The notes: generated from the sequence alone by a model not told the origin. 64,000 nt of DNA from Takakia lepidozioides (GCA_030704615.1 CM060731.1:75868756-75932755), one strand, 5' to 3'. Positions 32,438 through 45,133 are shown, numbered from the stretch's first letter. Made by a program: numbers and translations.

Positions 32438-34572
32438 ATGGCGCTCGTCACGATCGCCTCGCGCCCTCTCTCGAATCCGGCTTCCCATTCCTTAGCGATT
32501 AAAGGGAAGTGGAGCAGGAAGAGGGTATTCGTGCAGAGGCCATGGGCTGTGTGCTATTTGGGTGGGGTGATTGAATCTCTTGAATTTTCTGCTCCGGTAT
32601 GTCTCATAGCTTCTGTTATTTTAAATTGTCATCGCACCCTCACTCCTCCTCAGCTCGAGGATGATTTTTCGTTGATTTATCTTGGGTGATCGCTCTCAGG
32701 TGGCGTCTAGCTTCAACATAGAATGTGAAGACAGCGAAAGAGATGTAGAGAGGATTTCTCGTTTTATTTGTAGTTATGAAATTCAACCAGTTTTGTATAA
32801 ATCCCAACTAGTGCGATTTAATTTACGGTAGCATATGCATCCAAGTATAACTGGTGTCTGGAAGTGGTGTAAGAATCGAGTTCTTTCACTGTATGGTTGG
32901 TAAGCTGTGTGGCCAATTGACGGACCTGCTTATCATTTGTCGGTATGCCCCTTTGCAACTGTTTTGTGGCTGAATTGTGTGTGTCAAATGATGAAACACG
33001 GCAGTCCTTAAGAAAAAATGAAAAGAATAGTACCAAAATTGTTGCACAATGTGGGTAAGTAGTGAAATTTTCCCCATGGAACAAGGAAATGGAGTGAGAT
33101 TCACATCAATTTCAAGTTCCTTATGTATTCAGCAGCACTGTCTTTATCACATCTCTCTATTATATAATGGTGGTCATGTAAGGCTAATCAATGTCCAGTG
33201 CAGGATGAAGCCTGAAGCCTCTCATTCCCACATATCATCTCAGACATGACCTTACTATGTGATTAGAGATCTGCAGGCAGGGCAGAGAGCAATGCAACCG
33301 CACACGAAGAGACATGGTGGCAGCCCTGGCAGTCTTAGCAGGTTTGGTGGGTGGAACTGATGGCTATGTGGTTGAGCCTCCCACTGCTTGTGCAGCTGAA
33401 ATCCACCAAACAAATCAGCGTGTGGACGAAGTAAAGGTCTCTCTCTCTCTCTCTCTTTGAGCAGCCTGCTCTTTGAAATGGGCTCAGTGTCTTCCATTGC
33501 AGGGCTACAGCAAGCAATGTTGAAATAGTAAATTTGTTCCTGATGGTGTTGACTTCAAGAAATCAGCTGATCACCTTGTACAAACCTTTTCGGGATGAGT
33601 GGTGTGCAGGCAATTATCGAGAATGACATCAGGAATGGCCAGTATTACGTGACTGGGAATCTTACCCGGAGTATTAACAATGATCAGTGCAGGTAATCGT
33701 TGAATGAAACTGACTCGGGAGGGGGTCAGCTTTCGATACATTCTTGCCTTATGATGTGAGGTTGTCAAAGTTAAATGGGTTGGTGCAATGGGGGCCTGAT
33801 GCTGCAAAGCTGGCGCACCAAACACGTTTTGGTATGTGGACTTCTATGGTCTGGAGATTACAGTTACCAGATCTGGAAGGAACATGTGGTAGTGACTGCA
33901 GGTTCACAGACCCAACTACAGTGGTAACTGGAGTGGAGAAGTATGTAGCAGCTGTTACCCTTTTGTTTGATCCCAAACTCTCACAGCAGGAGCTACTGTC
34001 AATCACTGTCACTGGGCCTCAAACGATTGAAGCTAACTGGCGTCTTGGGGGGTACTCTATTGCCAAAGACCTTACTCCTCACCTTTTCACTGTTTCTTTC
34101 TCAATTGCTGTACTGCTTTGTGTTTTAGGAGACGAGAAAGAAGTTTTGAACAGTCCTGGGGGTAATTCTTTTCACAAAGCCCTTATACAGGGACTAGAGT
34201 CAAATTGTGTACAATGCTGAGTGTGCTCGTGTTTGGTTGCATTGGTGCAGATATTTGAAGTTCCCATGGCGACCACACATTATGCCATATGAAGGTCCTT
34301 ACTAACCCCACCTGCTCGCATATTGTCTTGGTTAGGAAACATATTTAGTTTTCACTGAGAGAGTGTGCCACATGAAAACTCCAAGAATGATGGCTTCAGC
34401 CAAGAGACCGCATTCTCTGTTTTCAGACATGTATTCTTTTGGTATGACAGGATCAACGCGCTACACACTAGGAGGGTTGGTTGTCTCTCATGATGAAATC
34501 TGGAGTATATCTTTGGTCACAGCCCTGTTAGAGCTCTTCACACCATCATGGGGGCCACACGAAGTGGGCTAA
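32438..34572 (+). CDS. DUF2358-family (NTF2-like) chloroplast protein
   Basis: Plant and cyanobacterial-type protein of the DUF2358 group; no biochemical role is established. Exons: 32438-32596, 33281-33430, 33610-33692, 33902-34051, 34251-34294, 34451-34572; all joins are in phase, 235 aa. Seen: a Ser/Arg/Lys-rich N-terminus without acidic residues, typical of a plastid transit peptide, then an Ala/Leu-rich segment (DMVAALAVLAGLVGG) that could be a lumen-targeting hydrophobic stretch. The conserved domain follows: NGQYYVTGNLTRSI, CRFTDPTTVVTGVEKYVAA, LLSITVTGPQTIEANWRLGG, YLKFPWRPHIMPYEG, and VVSHDEIWSISLVTALLELF. The start is the first ATG after the divergent promoter. The family assignment rests on the FTDPT...GVEKYV and LPWRP-like motifs. 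Confidence 0.85.
33438..33459. repeat. (CT)n microsatellite
   Basis: About ten CT units just after exon 2 of the DUF2358 gene, in its intron 2. Confidence 0.9.
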
Positions 34573-35039
34573 TTCCTTTTTCAACATTCCGCATAATGTA
34601 ATCTTCATCACAGTCCCGGTAACAGTGCGCATGAGGTGTGAGGCATGAGGTAACAGTTCCAATGATCTCTTTGTCCATGATCATATCACTTGAAATCTTG
34701 CGATATGTGGAGTGAGAATATTGCTTCTGACACTAATTTAAGTTCACCCCTCTTCTTGTGGACCTCATCCATCAGGCGGCCACATTTTGAGAGTGCTGAA
34801 AGCTATTTGATCTTGGTACTCTCAAGCTCGGTAGTGGATTGGAAGTTGTTGAAGGATTGTTGTAGTTGGAGCTGTGAGAGATGAGATGTCAAATTGAGAT
34901 GAGGACAGAAGAAAGATATGGAAAGGCTTGAGATTACACATTAAACCTATTGCGGGTAGCAAATACCACTTAACAAAGAGACTACAAGAATTAAAAAATC
35001 TTTACTCACACAGAAGGTATTTCGAAAGGAGGGAGAGCT

Positions 35040-35300
35040 GTGGCAATGAAGGATATCTGTATTGCTGGAATCATACAGCAGAGAGAATTTTCGTAGTACC
35101 TCCCAGCTGCCCAGCTCACTCCATGAGTCCCTCAGCTGGTAGCATAATATTTGATTAGGTGGAGCCAGGCCATCTGACCCACTGTATTAACCTACTTGGT
35201 GGGAGTCAATTTTTCTCGATTGGAGCAATTTTGTAGGAATCCAGTTTCTCTGGAGCTACTGGATTTCGGGCAGCTGAGACCTAGGTGATTGCTCATCTTG
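35040..35300 (-). pseudogene. Decayed duplicate of part of PS1 exon 5
   Basis: Positions 35160-35300 align nearly end to end with PS1 exon 5 at about 29855-29990, sharing blocks such as CTTGGTGGGAGTCA and GACCTAGGTGAT. Positions 35070-35130 resemble 29660-29715 (AATTTTCGTAGTACC against AATTTTCGTAGGGCA; shared CTGCCCAGCTCACTC). The order and strand are the same, but the intervening 140 bp of the exon is missing and the reading frame is destroyed. It lies between the DUF2358 and CYP38 genes. Confidence 0.75.
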
Positions 35301-35682
35301 AGCATATGACCTTCTTGCACAAAACATATTGGAGCAGCCAAAGAATGGTCTACTGTGGTCCTTGACAAGGCTCATTGAGCACAAAGGAGCAAGTACTACG
35401 AAAGAAATACAGAATCATTCCCTGCAGTCTGCCTGGCAGTTGTCGGTGCCCTATGAATTTTCGATTGAAGAACCTGCCTTGTAGTCCCTCCCATTGGAAA
35501 AGGGACATCACCTTGGTCCTCGAGATATATCTCCAACCAAGCATCACAGAGTGCCTGCACCTTCACTTGATCATGATTGCCTTGCTGGTGCTCTGGACTT
35601 GGCAACCCTCATCATATGCAACAATAATCTCAGTTGACCAAATGAAGGTCAAACACGAAACTCTGAGAGAACAATTTTGTAA

Positions 35683-38600
35683 CTAAATGATTTTGTAACT
35701 AGGATTTGCCAAGTTCTGCAGGCCATTGGTGACTCGAATGCTTTCAATCACGTCTCCAACCTTGAGATCTGCAAGGATGTCTTTGTTTTCCGTAACATAT
35801 CCAAATACAGCATAGTGACCATCCAAAATGTTGGGCATCAGCTCACTCTCCTTTAGCAGCCAAAATAAACTTGAAGCTGAATCCTTCTCTGACTCCTGCT
35901 ACCACAGACACCATCAGTCAAGATATTCATTTAATTCCGATGTCGACCTAAGCTTCCACCCAGCAATTGAGCTGCTTCAGCTGAAACCATTCCTGCAATT
36001 GAAAACCTTACGAACATATGTTTCATACCCAATGCTACAATGTGTGTATACTGCAAGGTATCTTTCCACCTTATCAATGATTACTCAAAAGGTGAGGACT
36101 CTGCATTGAGTAATTGGGTTGTGTCCTGTGGGCATACACATTCCAACTTCACAAAAACTTCACTGGGCTGCTGGAAGCCCCGGAGAGGTGGCCCAACTGT
36201 TGGGAGAAGTACAATAAGTCTATCAACGGCAAAACCTCAAAGCACTAGCACGGTTACCAGACAACTTTTGTGTCAAACCCTGCTGGAAGGTTGACAGCCA
36301 ACGACTGTAATGGCATAACAGGGACTCAAATTAAAGAAATAGGGCATAAAGGTCATAGGAAGATTACATTGCGGGCCATCGCAACAGTACCAACGGCGTT
36401 GAATGGCAGCTTTGTCTGAGCCTTATACCGACCAAGCTCCTGCATACACAGGTGCAAAGTAAGATGAGGTAGCCACAGTCTATGCCAAAAATTCTTAATT
36501 GACAGGAAATAAAGCATCTAACCTAGCTGTGCAGCATAACTACGTTTCCAGGAAAAAAATTAAGCTGCCAAAATCTTCTCTGTATGGTAGCCTTTCACTT
36601 GGTTTTCTGGTTTTTCAACCTCGTCTCATTAGAGTCCAGGCCAGTACATTTGCACCAAGGATTGATCAACCGACAATGAAGGTCAAGTAGCCAAGCAACC
36701 ATTGAGCAACACAATGATTCAATGTTCAATGGTAAATGACTCTCTCTAATAAATTGAAGGCCGCTTGTGAGTCCTCTCCTGGAGTGAGCAGTCTGCCACC
36801 TCTCACACAGGGCGCAACCAGGAAATTGAAACTGAAGAACACTTCTTCTATTGCCCTCTATACTATGAGATCCGTGGGAGATTCCATTGTCTATTCCGTG
36901 GAACCCAATCTCTCCCTGAGGTTTTCACTATGAGGATCAGAAATGCTTGGCAGCCTACCTGCACAAGGCATTCACCCTTAGACAATCACTCGAACAATAG
37001 TTCTTATCTTTGACTCTGGTTTCCTGTTTTCTCTCATATTTTTCTTTCCATTTTGTCCTATAAGCTCTATGAGCTTTCCGCGGACGTTATAAAGCACCAT
37101 TTCATTTCATTTCATTTCAGGACTTCAGAGTGAATTCATCAAGCATGCTGCACCTACTTTAGCCCCTTTTATAGCTAACCTCTTCAATGAGGTAGTGCAA
37201 CGGGGCTTTCCAACATAGTGGACAAAGAGCATCATCCACCCACTCTTCAAGAGCGGTGACAAGCTCGCACCGACCAACTATCGTACTATCATGGTGTCCT
37301 CGTTACTTGCTAAACTGTTTGGGGCAGTAGTGGCCATGGAACTGGATGATTGGGCTGAGTCCTCTCGCATTCGTGCTGAGGGACAGGCTGGTTTCCATCG
37401 CAACAGATCCACTATTGACCACATCTTCACTCTTCAGGTTATGGTGGAAAGTGCACGCTATGACAAAAGAATGGTCTATGTTTGCTTCGTGGACTTTCAC
37501 AAAGCCTTTGATTCAGTTCCTCGGGACCTTCTCTTCCAACGGCTCCATAGAGTGGAAGTCCCTCCAGACATCCTTTGTGCCATCTCTTCTATGTATGAGA
37601 TTGTCACTGGCATGGTCAACGTCGCTGGTGAATTCTCAGCCGAGGTCCACAGCAACATTGGAGTCAAACAGGGCTGCCCCCTTTCACCTACCCTGTTCGG
37701 GATCTACATTGACGCCTTGGAGAATTACATATCAAAAAACCATGGGGTTGGGGTACCATTGGATGGGGGACCAACACAATCAGATCTCCTCTACGCTGAT
37801 GATGTTGCCCTTTTGGCACAATCCCCGGTCTTCCTGCAACGCCATCTCAAAATTTTGGAACAGTTCTGCAAAGACTATGGGATGCAAGTCAATCTTAGCA
37901 AGACCAAGATCACGGTCTTCAATGGCCAGGCTGATCGTAGATTCATCTTCAACCAGCAGGAAATTGAGATTGTGAAATCATACCGCTACCTGGGTCTGGT
38001 TATCCACTCCCCCAAGTTTCACTTTGCAGCCACTGCCTTGGACAGATTGACTAAAGGTAAGGCGGCCTCCGTCCGCCTTCAGGCCAAATGCAAGCAAATA
38101 CATCTGCGTCATCCCCCAACCAAAAGGTGGCTGTTTGACACTGTCGTCAGCCCTGCTACCATCTATGGTTGTGAGTTCTGGGCACCTGGTGTCCCTGTCT
38201 CCTGGTGGGAAAAGAATTTGGAACCATTACAGTCATCTTTTCTCCAAGCAATGCTTGGCGCCAGGAGCACAACTCCATCTCAGATCCTAGGTGCTGAGTT
38301 CGCATGTGTACCATTGCAATCCGAGGCCCTCTTCCGGCTTACAATCTTTCTCCATAGATTACAGGCCCTTCCACCCAAGGGGCTCGTGGCAAGGGCCCTC
38401 ACAACATCTATGAGGCTCAAAGCTGCAGGTTTCAGGAACTCCTGGTATGCTCGAGTGGACAGTTTATTTCAACGTAACGGACTTTCTACTGCTTTCCTAT
38501 TACCAGTGAATCCAGATGAGGTGGACTTCACATCCAGACATGACCGCAACAGACTCATTAGGAGAGAGCTGATGGAATTACATGTCAAGAGAACTTGGAA

Positions 38601-41600
38601 GCTACCCAATCTCACGACAAAGCTCCACTTCTATCGAGAGACATTCTTGGCGATGATAGAATCTTGAGACCAAATTACCTTTCAGCATCCTTATCTCCTT
38701 CCCTCCTGAGGGCATTGGGGCGGTTCAGGGTGGGTTCCCACAACCTACGGATAGAGACTGGCAGATGGGAAAACCTGCAAGGGGAGGACCGCCTATGTCC
38801 AGCTTGCATAGGCGCAGCAAGGAAATTGAAACTGAAGAACACTTCTTCTACTGCCCTCTATACTATGAGATCAATGGGAGATTCCACTGTTTATTCAGTG
38901 GAACCCAAACTCTCACTGATGTCTTTCACTATGGGATCAAAAATGCTTGGCAGCCTACCTGCACGAGGCCTTCACCCTTAGACAATCGCTAGAACATTAA
39001 TTGTGGTTTCTGGATTTGTTCCTCTCTCATGTTCTTCCATTTTGTCCCATAAGCTCTATGAGCTTTCCGCGGACGTTATAAAGCACCATTTCATTTCATT
39101 TCATTTCTCTCTCTCTCTCTCTCTCACTCTCTCTCGACAAGTTCCGTCCAAACTGGGCGCAGGGTCTATGGCCACAAGGCTACGGCAAACAATGTCTTAT
39201 GAGTACATTCTCTTCCCTAACAGTTTGACCTTCAATTGCCTACTTGGTGTACACCAAAACACGAGAGAAGTTTCTTGCTCTCAATGATTAGTGCAAACGC
39301 CCAATAAATACCTCCAATGTGGCACTGTAAATGGGCTCCTTGTCACCATCAACCATGATCTCCAAGGGGATTGTCCGAATCTTGCCGGTACTGGGGTCAA
39401 CAAACCCCTCCACAGGCCCATCTGGGTCCCCTGTCTGAACTACAGATCCATCAGCTGCAGCCCCCACACAAAAGAAAGTTCATTCCTGCATCAAACCACA
39501 GTTTTTGAGAAGCTCTTGTATTCCCTGACCCTCTGAGCCATGGTGAAGAGAAAATCCCTCTCCCTCCTGTCTTTGGGTCAGCCTGCTCCGTCCACTCCCC
39601 ACACTGTCCCCATCTCTCCATCTCCCTCTCTTGGCCAGAGGTGATAGGATTTCTGAAGTTTTTAGATCAGACAAGAAACCCATTTCAGTAGTCAATGCTT
39701 AGGTTGTTTCTTAGTAAATGTCTTGCATGTGCAAATGTATAGGCTGGTCAAACTGTTGCAAATGGGCTAAGAGTCACGCACCCCTTTGAATTTCCATCCC
39801 GTCATAGAAGTGGCGCTCAACCAAATCGACAAAGTTGCCGGCTGTGACAGGAGCATTGTAGCCGTCAACTACAATTTCAAGCAAAGCAGATTTGATGTTA
39901 GGGTTGTCTTTGACAGTAACCTTCATTTCTAATGTTGCTCGCCCCTTCAACAGCGGCTTGTCTGCAAACTGCTCAGGCACCTCAAATGGGAACTTGTCAA
40001 CCATAGCCTCCTCAACACTGCATGAACAGGTGGCCACCCACAAGCAATGTCTGAGACAGTTTTAGAGAATCTAAATCACAGGAGCTTGCAAGCAACTTTG
40101 GGAAAGACCTATGGTAAGCCATTGAAACTGTAGAGATCAGGAAACGGGATCACTAGTTTTCCTCCAAACCAAGGCTAATAGGAATACGAGCAAAAGTTGA
40201 CAGTTCCATGGGGTTGAACACCCATGTCTCATCGTGGATCATAGCAAGGTGTCAAGTCTTGGGTCAGAAACTTAAACCCCATGAAACCCCGGAAGACAGG
40301 AAAGAAAGATTCAAGCTCTATACAGGGCTTTGTCATTTTTCTCCACTATGGCATGTTCCAGAAACTTAAACATGGTGCTGCTTACTAGCCAACAATACGA
40401 AGGAGCTCTTTCTGCTTCGGAGCCACTGCGGCTGTGTCTTTCTCTTCAATAATATTGTAGAAGTCTTGGAATCCTTCAGTTAGCTTGTCTAGCATCTGTT
40501 GACCCTCCTCTTTCTTGGTCTCAGCAACATCTGCCAGAATTGCATCCTTGCTCTGATGCAAAACTCCAGCTGCCTGCCTAATGTTCTGAGATTACCAGGT
40601 GCCATGAGTTTTATTAGTACATTGTCTCCAAACAATTCCCTTCCAGACTTCATATTTTTTTTTCCTATTGATGTGGGGCTCCTCACATTTCCAAAACAGC
40701 ACCCTGCCCCATCCTCCAGGACATTGACACACATGTCAAGAAACGCTTTCCTGACGAAAAGGTTGAAGAAAGGCATATGGGTCTCATCTGGGCTCTCTGG
40801 AAGTGCTATATTCAGTGATGAACGAGTAGCTCATTTTGATGTCACCTCTGTCAGTGCTGTGACAACCTGGACTGAAAATAAGACCCTGGTGGATTCAGGC
40901 AGGTCAATACCAGCAGGGTCTATGGTGCCCCTGGCTGTCAAGAATCAATAAAATAGAGAACATGCCCGTCTATCCCGCTATTCTTAGAAGAGGTAATGGA
41001 TGGCACTTACCCTTTCCACAGATCCAATGGCTTCTTCAGCTGGCACCATCAAATCATCAGTAATTGCCTCCAAAGACTTCTGGACTTCCTTAATCGGCTT
41101 GTTATGGATAGGAAGTGCATTTCGTAGCAACACATTTGCATCCTGGATGGGCGGACTGGCAATGAGGTCACTAGTGTCCATTGCTGCATCCCCTTCCAAT
41201 GCAATAGTGGGTGGAATGGGTGACAAGGGCAGGGCTATGGTAATGGCTACTGCCAGGCAGAGAGCACATGTTTGTAAAGCCTTCGTCAGTGAGTTATTTG
41301 GCCCTCCATCATCCTGCATCCCACACAAGAAGCAAATTCGGTTGGTGTGGGGCATCAAGCTGAACAGAAACTGAAGCAAAATGACCCCACCTTGAATTCC
41401 CAAAGCTCTTCTTTCCAACAGGGAGTATCCACATACATAGCAAGTGTGAAGGGGGGGCCGCTGTGTGGGGGGTGGCAGGGGTCAAATATCCGATAGTGTT
41501 GAGAGTACTCCAAAGCTGCAGACTTGATTATGCTTCAATGGTAAAGTGACAGCAAGAGAACCCCTGACTGACCCTGTTCATCAGATTTATTGTCACTAAA

Positions 41601-42199
41601 AGGAACTGCAGAGTGGAGCAGTCGATTGCTACAACCTGCTCTGGAATACCCCTGTTTCTTCCCCAGAAATCAACGGTCCAATATCCCTGGAGCAAGAATA
41701 ATACTTATTTATAGATTCCACGAACAGAAGTTCCCACATTTCCCGGGACAATTCACTTTACGACCTGGGAAACTTTGAATTCCTCATGTGGGATTGCAAT
41801 CCTACACAACTTCTGTCGCAAACTCCTTATAATCTTCCGATAGGAGTTTTGAATGTTGAATTGTCACCGCGGAAAGAAATTTCACATAGCTATGAGAGTA
41901 TGTGTGTGAGTTCCAATACGGACATTGGGAGTTTGAGAGGAAGCAGATACAGAGAAATCACGGATAGAGACTTGTTCTGAAGCAGATATCCTCGTTGCCA
42001 AGCAGCATTGCTCCCCCAAAAACTCCGCAGAGAGACTTCCATAGGATCCACCATAGCGCCCACTAGAACTTTTGCATTTTCTACTCGAAGCTGCCACTGG
42101 TGAGCACAAGGGTGAAGTACATAGTGCACACACGGTGCAGGAAGAACTGGAAGAAGCCACGGAAGACCAGCACAAAGCCGAGGACGTCTGCAGCACCAT
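35683..42199 (-). CDS. CYP38: Thylakoid-lumen cyclophilin CYP38/TLP40
   Basis: Multidomain peptidyl-prolyl isomerase-like protein of the thylakoid lumen, known in Arabidopsis and spinach for photosystem II assembly and maintenance. Exons: 42199-41924, 41313-41011, 40585-40386, 40017-39782, 39454-39312, 36439-36368, 35895-35683; in phase, 480 aa (Arabidopsis 437). Seen: a Ser/Cys-rich transit peptide, a lumenal-targeting hydrophobic stretch ([19 protein letters not shown]), the helical N-domain ([47 protein letters not shown]) and the cyclophilin domain ([89 protein letters not shown]), ending LANPSYKII. The exon 1 donor (AAT|GTCCGT) is weak and could be mis-set. Intron 5 (36440-39311) carries two LINE copies on the opposite strand. 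Confidence 0.93.
36735..37118 (+). mobile_element. LINE 3' fragment, copy 1
   Basis: Shares the 3' end of the adjacent LINE (compare 36815-37118 with 38818-39107), including GAAGAACACTTCTTCTA, GAGCTTTCCGCGGACGTT and a terminal (ATTTC) short-repeat tail. It lacks any reverse transcriptase, so it is a severely 5'-truncated copy in intron 5 of CYP38, antisense to it. Confidence 0.85.
37119..39107 (+). mobile_element. LINE (non-LTR retrotransposon), copy 2
   Basis: 5'-truncated element directly after copy 1, with a reverse transcriptase frame (37291-38667), a degenerate zinc-finger tail (RLCPAC, then [13 protein letters not shown] in another frame) and the same (ATTTC) tail. A TAG interrupts the frame near 37219, and at least two frameshifts follow (about 38640 and 38810), so it is inactive. 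It sits in CYP38 intron 5. Confidence 0.9.
37291..38667 (+). pseudogene. LINE reverse transcriptase (RVT_1), partial
   Basis: Non-LTR reverse transcriptase with [52 protein letters not shown], the catalytic YADDVALLA, and YRYLGLVIH. The upstream part of the palm domain continues in frame to about 37131 ([19 protein letters not shown]) but is broken by one TAG. No endonuclease domain is present. It is probably dead, judging by the stop and the downstream frameshifts. Confidence 0.9.
39108..39215 (+). repeat. CT tract plus dispersed LINE 3'-end motif
   Basis: A (CT)n run at about 39106-39137 is followed by CAAACTGGGCGC and by GGTCTATGGCCACAAGGCTA and ATGAGTACATTCTCTTC. The same block ends the LINE insertion at 23285-23342 and occurs, diverged, at 53410-53480 and 54520-54560. 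It is probably a very short copy of that family. Confidence 0.65.
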
Positions 42200-43650
42200 G
42201 GCGTTTAGCCTCCTTAAAACCTCAGAGACAGAGATCCGCACCAAATCAAAAAAATTCCGTCCCAGACAGCACTCCAGCTGGGGAATTCCTCGTACCACAA
42301 CACACGAGTAAGAGAGAGATGAAGAGGTAAAAACAGTGGGATGCTCCTACACCCTCTGTGCGTCTCTATATATATATCTCTCTCTATCTCCCTCACCTTT
42401 CAAAGTCTATGCTGGAGGAAAGAGATACAGAGCTAAAAAATCCACAAGGTAAGAAGATTGATGAGCAGCAAATTGAGACGTGATGCCCGCATGCGCTCAC
42501 AGCGAGAGCGCTGGAGCCTGCTCTCTCACTCAGAGGAGGTCCGCAGAGATAGGATGCGAGACGATTTGCCACCGGCCATCACCGGTCACTCCCGGGGTGG
42601 CCACCGAGTACCGGGCAGCATTCAAATTTGACCGGTGGGCCCGGAGAGACACGTGTCCCAAAGGAGCACGTGGCGTCCAACTGCTCCACAATCCACCTGG
42701 AAGATTCGATGTCCGAAGCATAGGCCCGGTAGTAGCGGGTGCGCAGGATAAGGAATCGCCCATGAGACGGCCACGTACCCCTCACCCTCTCTCACGAATC
42801 CTTGTGAAATCCGAACGCAGTCTCGAAGATTGCATCGAGGGGCTGTTGCTGGAGTAGAAAGCTTTGCATCTGCTAAACAGTGGAGAGATGAGAGGGGACG
42901 GGGATGATAGAATTCAGACGAGGAATGCGATGCGAATTTCGAGAGATAGATGGTACTGAAATTGGATCAGTCCCGGCTCTTTGCAGTCTTAGAGGGGCTG
43001 CGAACTGGGGCTGCGAAGTCCATTCCATTCCAGAGTCAATCTCCATGACAAAGCTCGCTGATTCAATGTGTCTATTATTGTTGTTGTACTCAGTAGCCCG
43101 TGAAATTTTTCGCAACAGTGGCTCCACTACAGTCTCTGGATTTGACACATCTATAAGATCCTTGTTTTGGCCGGTAACTGTCACAGTTTCATAGACCGTG
43201 TGCCTTTCGGAAGCGTGACAGTGCCGTCTCGTACTGAGTCACTATGTCATAATGACTATATGAATCACTATATCATTATGTAGATGAAACCTTCTAGATC
43301 AGAAAAGAACAGCAATCAAGGTCGGGGAAGCTGGAGGATTCCTCTGATCAAAACTGCATATCGATTCTGCTACCAAGTCTAGATCAATTAATACTCACAG
43401 ATCAGGTTGTACGAGAGTACTGTCTCCACTTCCAAATCCCATCACCGAGGGAGCAGAGTAACAGCGGTATGAGTGCTCTAACCTTCCTTCTAGAGACCGC
43501 CTCTCATCATACCTTGACTCACTCCACACGAGTGCTTCCTTCGTTGCCAAAGAAGGTAGTACCAGTCACGTTGCAATGTGCGAGAGAGGCGCGAGACGAG
43601 CCGCTCCCGAGCCTCGCGAGCAGACTCTCAAAAAGGTGACGATGCAGAAA
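42200..43650. other. CYP38 promoter side and intergenic
   Basis: Contains a TA/CT-rich stretch near 42365-42395 just upstream of the CYP38 start. An open frame at 42480-42857 on the plus strand is Arg/Pro-rich with no domain and is probably fortuitous. Nothing else was recognised. Confidence 0.35.
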
Positions 43651-43659
43651 TGGCTTTTT

Positions 43660-43742
43660 TTTTTCTTTTGTTCTCTTTTTTCTTCCTTTTCTTTTCTTTT
43701 TTTTTTTGGTTAACAGGGGGATTAGTGCCCTAGTTAACTTTA
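43660..43742 (-). repeat. A-tailed retroelement 3' end, copy a
   Basis: Reverse complement reads TTAATAAAGTTAACTAGGG, then AATCCCCCTGTTA and an A-rich tail. Two more copies lie at 45400-45450 (minus) and 49960-50010 (plus). The structure is that of a LINE or SINE 3' terminus. The PIF-type element was inserted in its AATAAA-side end. Confidence 0.6.
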
Positions 43743-43745
43743 TTA

Positions 43746-45133
43746 AGGTCAGTTCACACCTGTGGTTAGCCGTGTTGATAACCCAACCATTATGTACCTC
43801 CGTTCACACATACAGACATTTATCTGTAGTTTGGTGACGTGGATCGGGCTATTACCACGCCTATCACCATGTGATAGCGGGGGCGGGAGAAGTTAGACAG
43901 GTCATTAAAAATCTATGCAAATCGTAGATTCCCATAAATTTGAGCCCTTATCAGCGGCGGTAAAGTATCAACTTGAAAACTAGTGTGGTAAACTAGTGGC
44001 GTGTGTAGTATCCCGTCGCTAGCGTTGAGCAGTCTCCTCTCGCAAGCAGTGCTCCTTCGCAATAGAATTTTGTGCTTTCAAAGCATTTCAGTTACTATGG
44101 CTTTAAATTCTGAGAATTCACAGGCAACAGAAAGCTTGGAAGTCAGGGATTATGATCAGGGTGGAGGTCGAGGGGTTCGGGGAAGAGGTCGGGGTGGCAG
44201 CAGAGGAGGGCGCAATGGAGGAGAACCTATAATTCCACGGCAAAGACACCAACTGGGAGAATAGTGAAATCCTAGCTCTCATTGCATGCAAGCATGCAGA
44301 ACATGTAGCACAGAGAGAGGTCATTGATCCAAGAGCGCATATGATCCCTGTTGCGCAGCGATGGGAGAAAATTGCTGAAGAGTTGCAAAAGAAGACCAAA
44401 ATGAGATTCCCCAGAAATAGTAAGATGGCCAAGGACAAATGGAACGCACTCAACTCCAATTATAAAAAGATTATTGACTATCACAAAAGGTCGGATAATC
44501 ATACAGCTTGCTTCTGGGATCTATCGTTTGAAGAAAAGGAGAGGTTCTACTTGCCTCGTCAATACAACAGAGAGTATTATGGTTTGATTGAAGCATTTCA
44601 AGGGGAGAAGATTATTGATGCTCCCTTGCATATCAAAGATGTAAATGTTGACGGAGATGGAGGTTACAGAGGTCCTACGTAAGAAACACATGACGAGAAT
44701 GAGGATCTACGATCTGAGAACAATCGAGTTAGGACTTGAAAGCAGACTCCGTATTCTGATGTGCATGCACCTAGATTACAAGCTGAAAAAATTGTGCAAG
44801 GAGGATAATTTTCAATGGCCGCACGATGCTAACGTGTTGTAAAATGAGTGACGTATATTATGTAGAAAGAAGGTAGAAAGGATCAAGCGAACGATCACTT
44901 ATTGTAGAACTCCCGTAGAAACATCTCTTATCACACAAATTGCAGAGGTGATTTCATGAACAAAGGTAGCTGAGTGATAACTGCTATCAATAAATCAGGT
45001 TAACTTAACTCCATGTGTGAACAGAGATAAGGTGTTGATAAAGTTGGGTTACCGATCATTGGTAAAGGGTCCAAAATATGGCTCTATCAACGTGGTAGGG
45101 CGGGATAACATAACCCTAGGTGTGAACTGACCT
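43746..45133 (+). mobile_element. PIF/Harbinger-type DNA transposon, non-autonomous
   Basis: The 1388-bp unit has perfect 16-bp terminal inverted repeats AGGTCAGTTCACACCT (43746-43761 and its complement at 45118-45133), imperfectly extended, and is flanked on both sides by the trinucleotide TTA (43743-43745 and 45134-45136), the target duplication typical of PIF/Harbinger elements. Sub-terminal GTTCACACAT motifs occur in inverted orientation near 43798 and 45014. The only protein inside is a Myb/trihelix-like ORF. No DDE transposase was found, so it depends on a transposase elsewhere. Confidence 0.8.
44097..44682 (+). pseudogene. Myb/SANT trihelix-like protein of the PIF-type element
   Basis: PIF/Harbinger elements usually encode a transposase and a separate Myb-like DNA-binding protein; this resembles the latter. 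From the ATG at 44097 the frame gives a Gly/Arg-rich segment (GRGRGGSRGGRNGG) and stops at 44262. A second frame then carries TNWENSEILALIACK, VAQRWEKIAEELQ, FPRNSKMAKDKWNALNSNYK, and FWDLSFEEKERFYLPRQYNR, ending at 44682. One frameshift near 44240 therefore separates the N-terminal part from the DNA-binding domain. Tryptophans of the three-helix bundle are present. Trihelix-like genes of this type could be counted as transcription factors although they are transposon genes. Confidence 0.75.

Noticed and set aside
42480-42857. Plus-strand ORF upstream of CYP38
   Set aside because: Arg/Pro-rich, GC-biased stretch with no domain, overlapped by open frames on the other strand. Likely chance.
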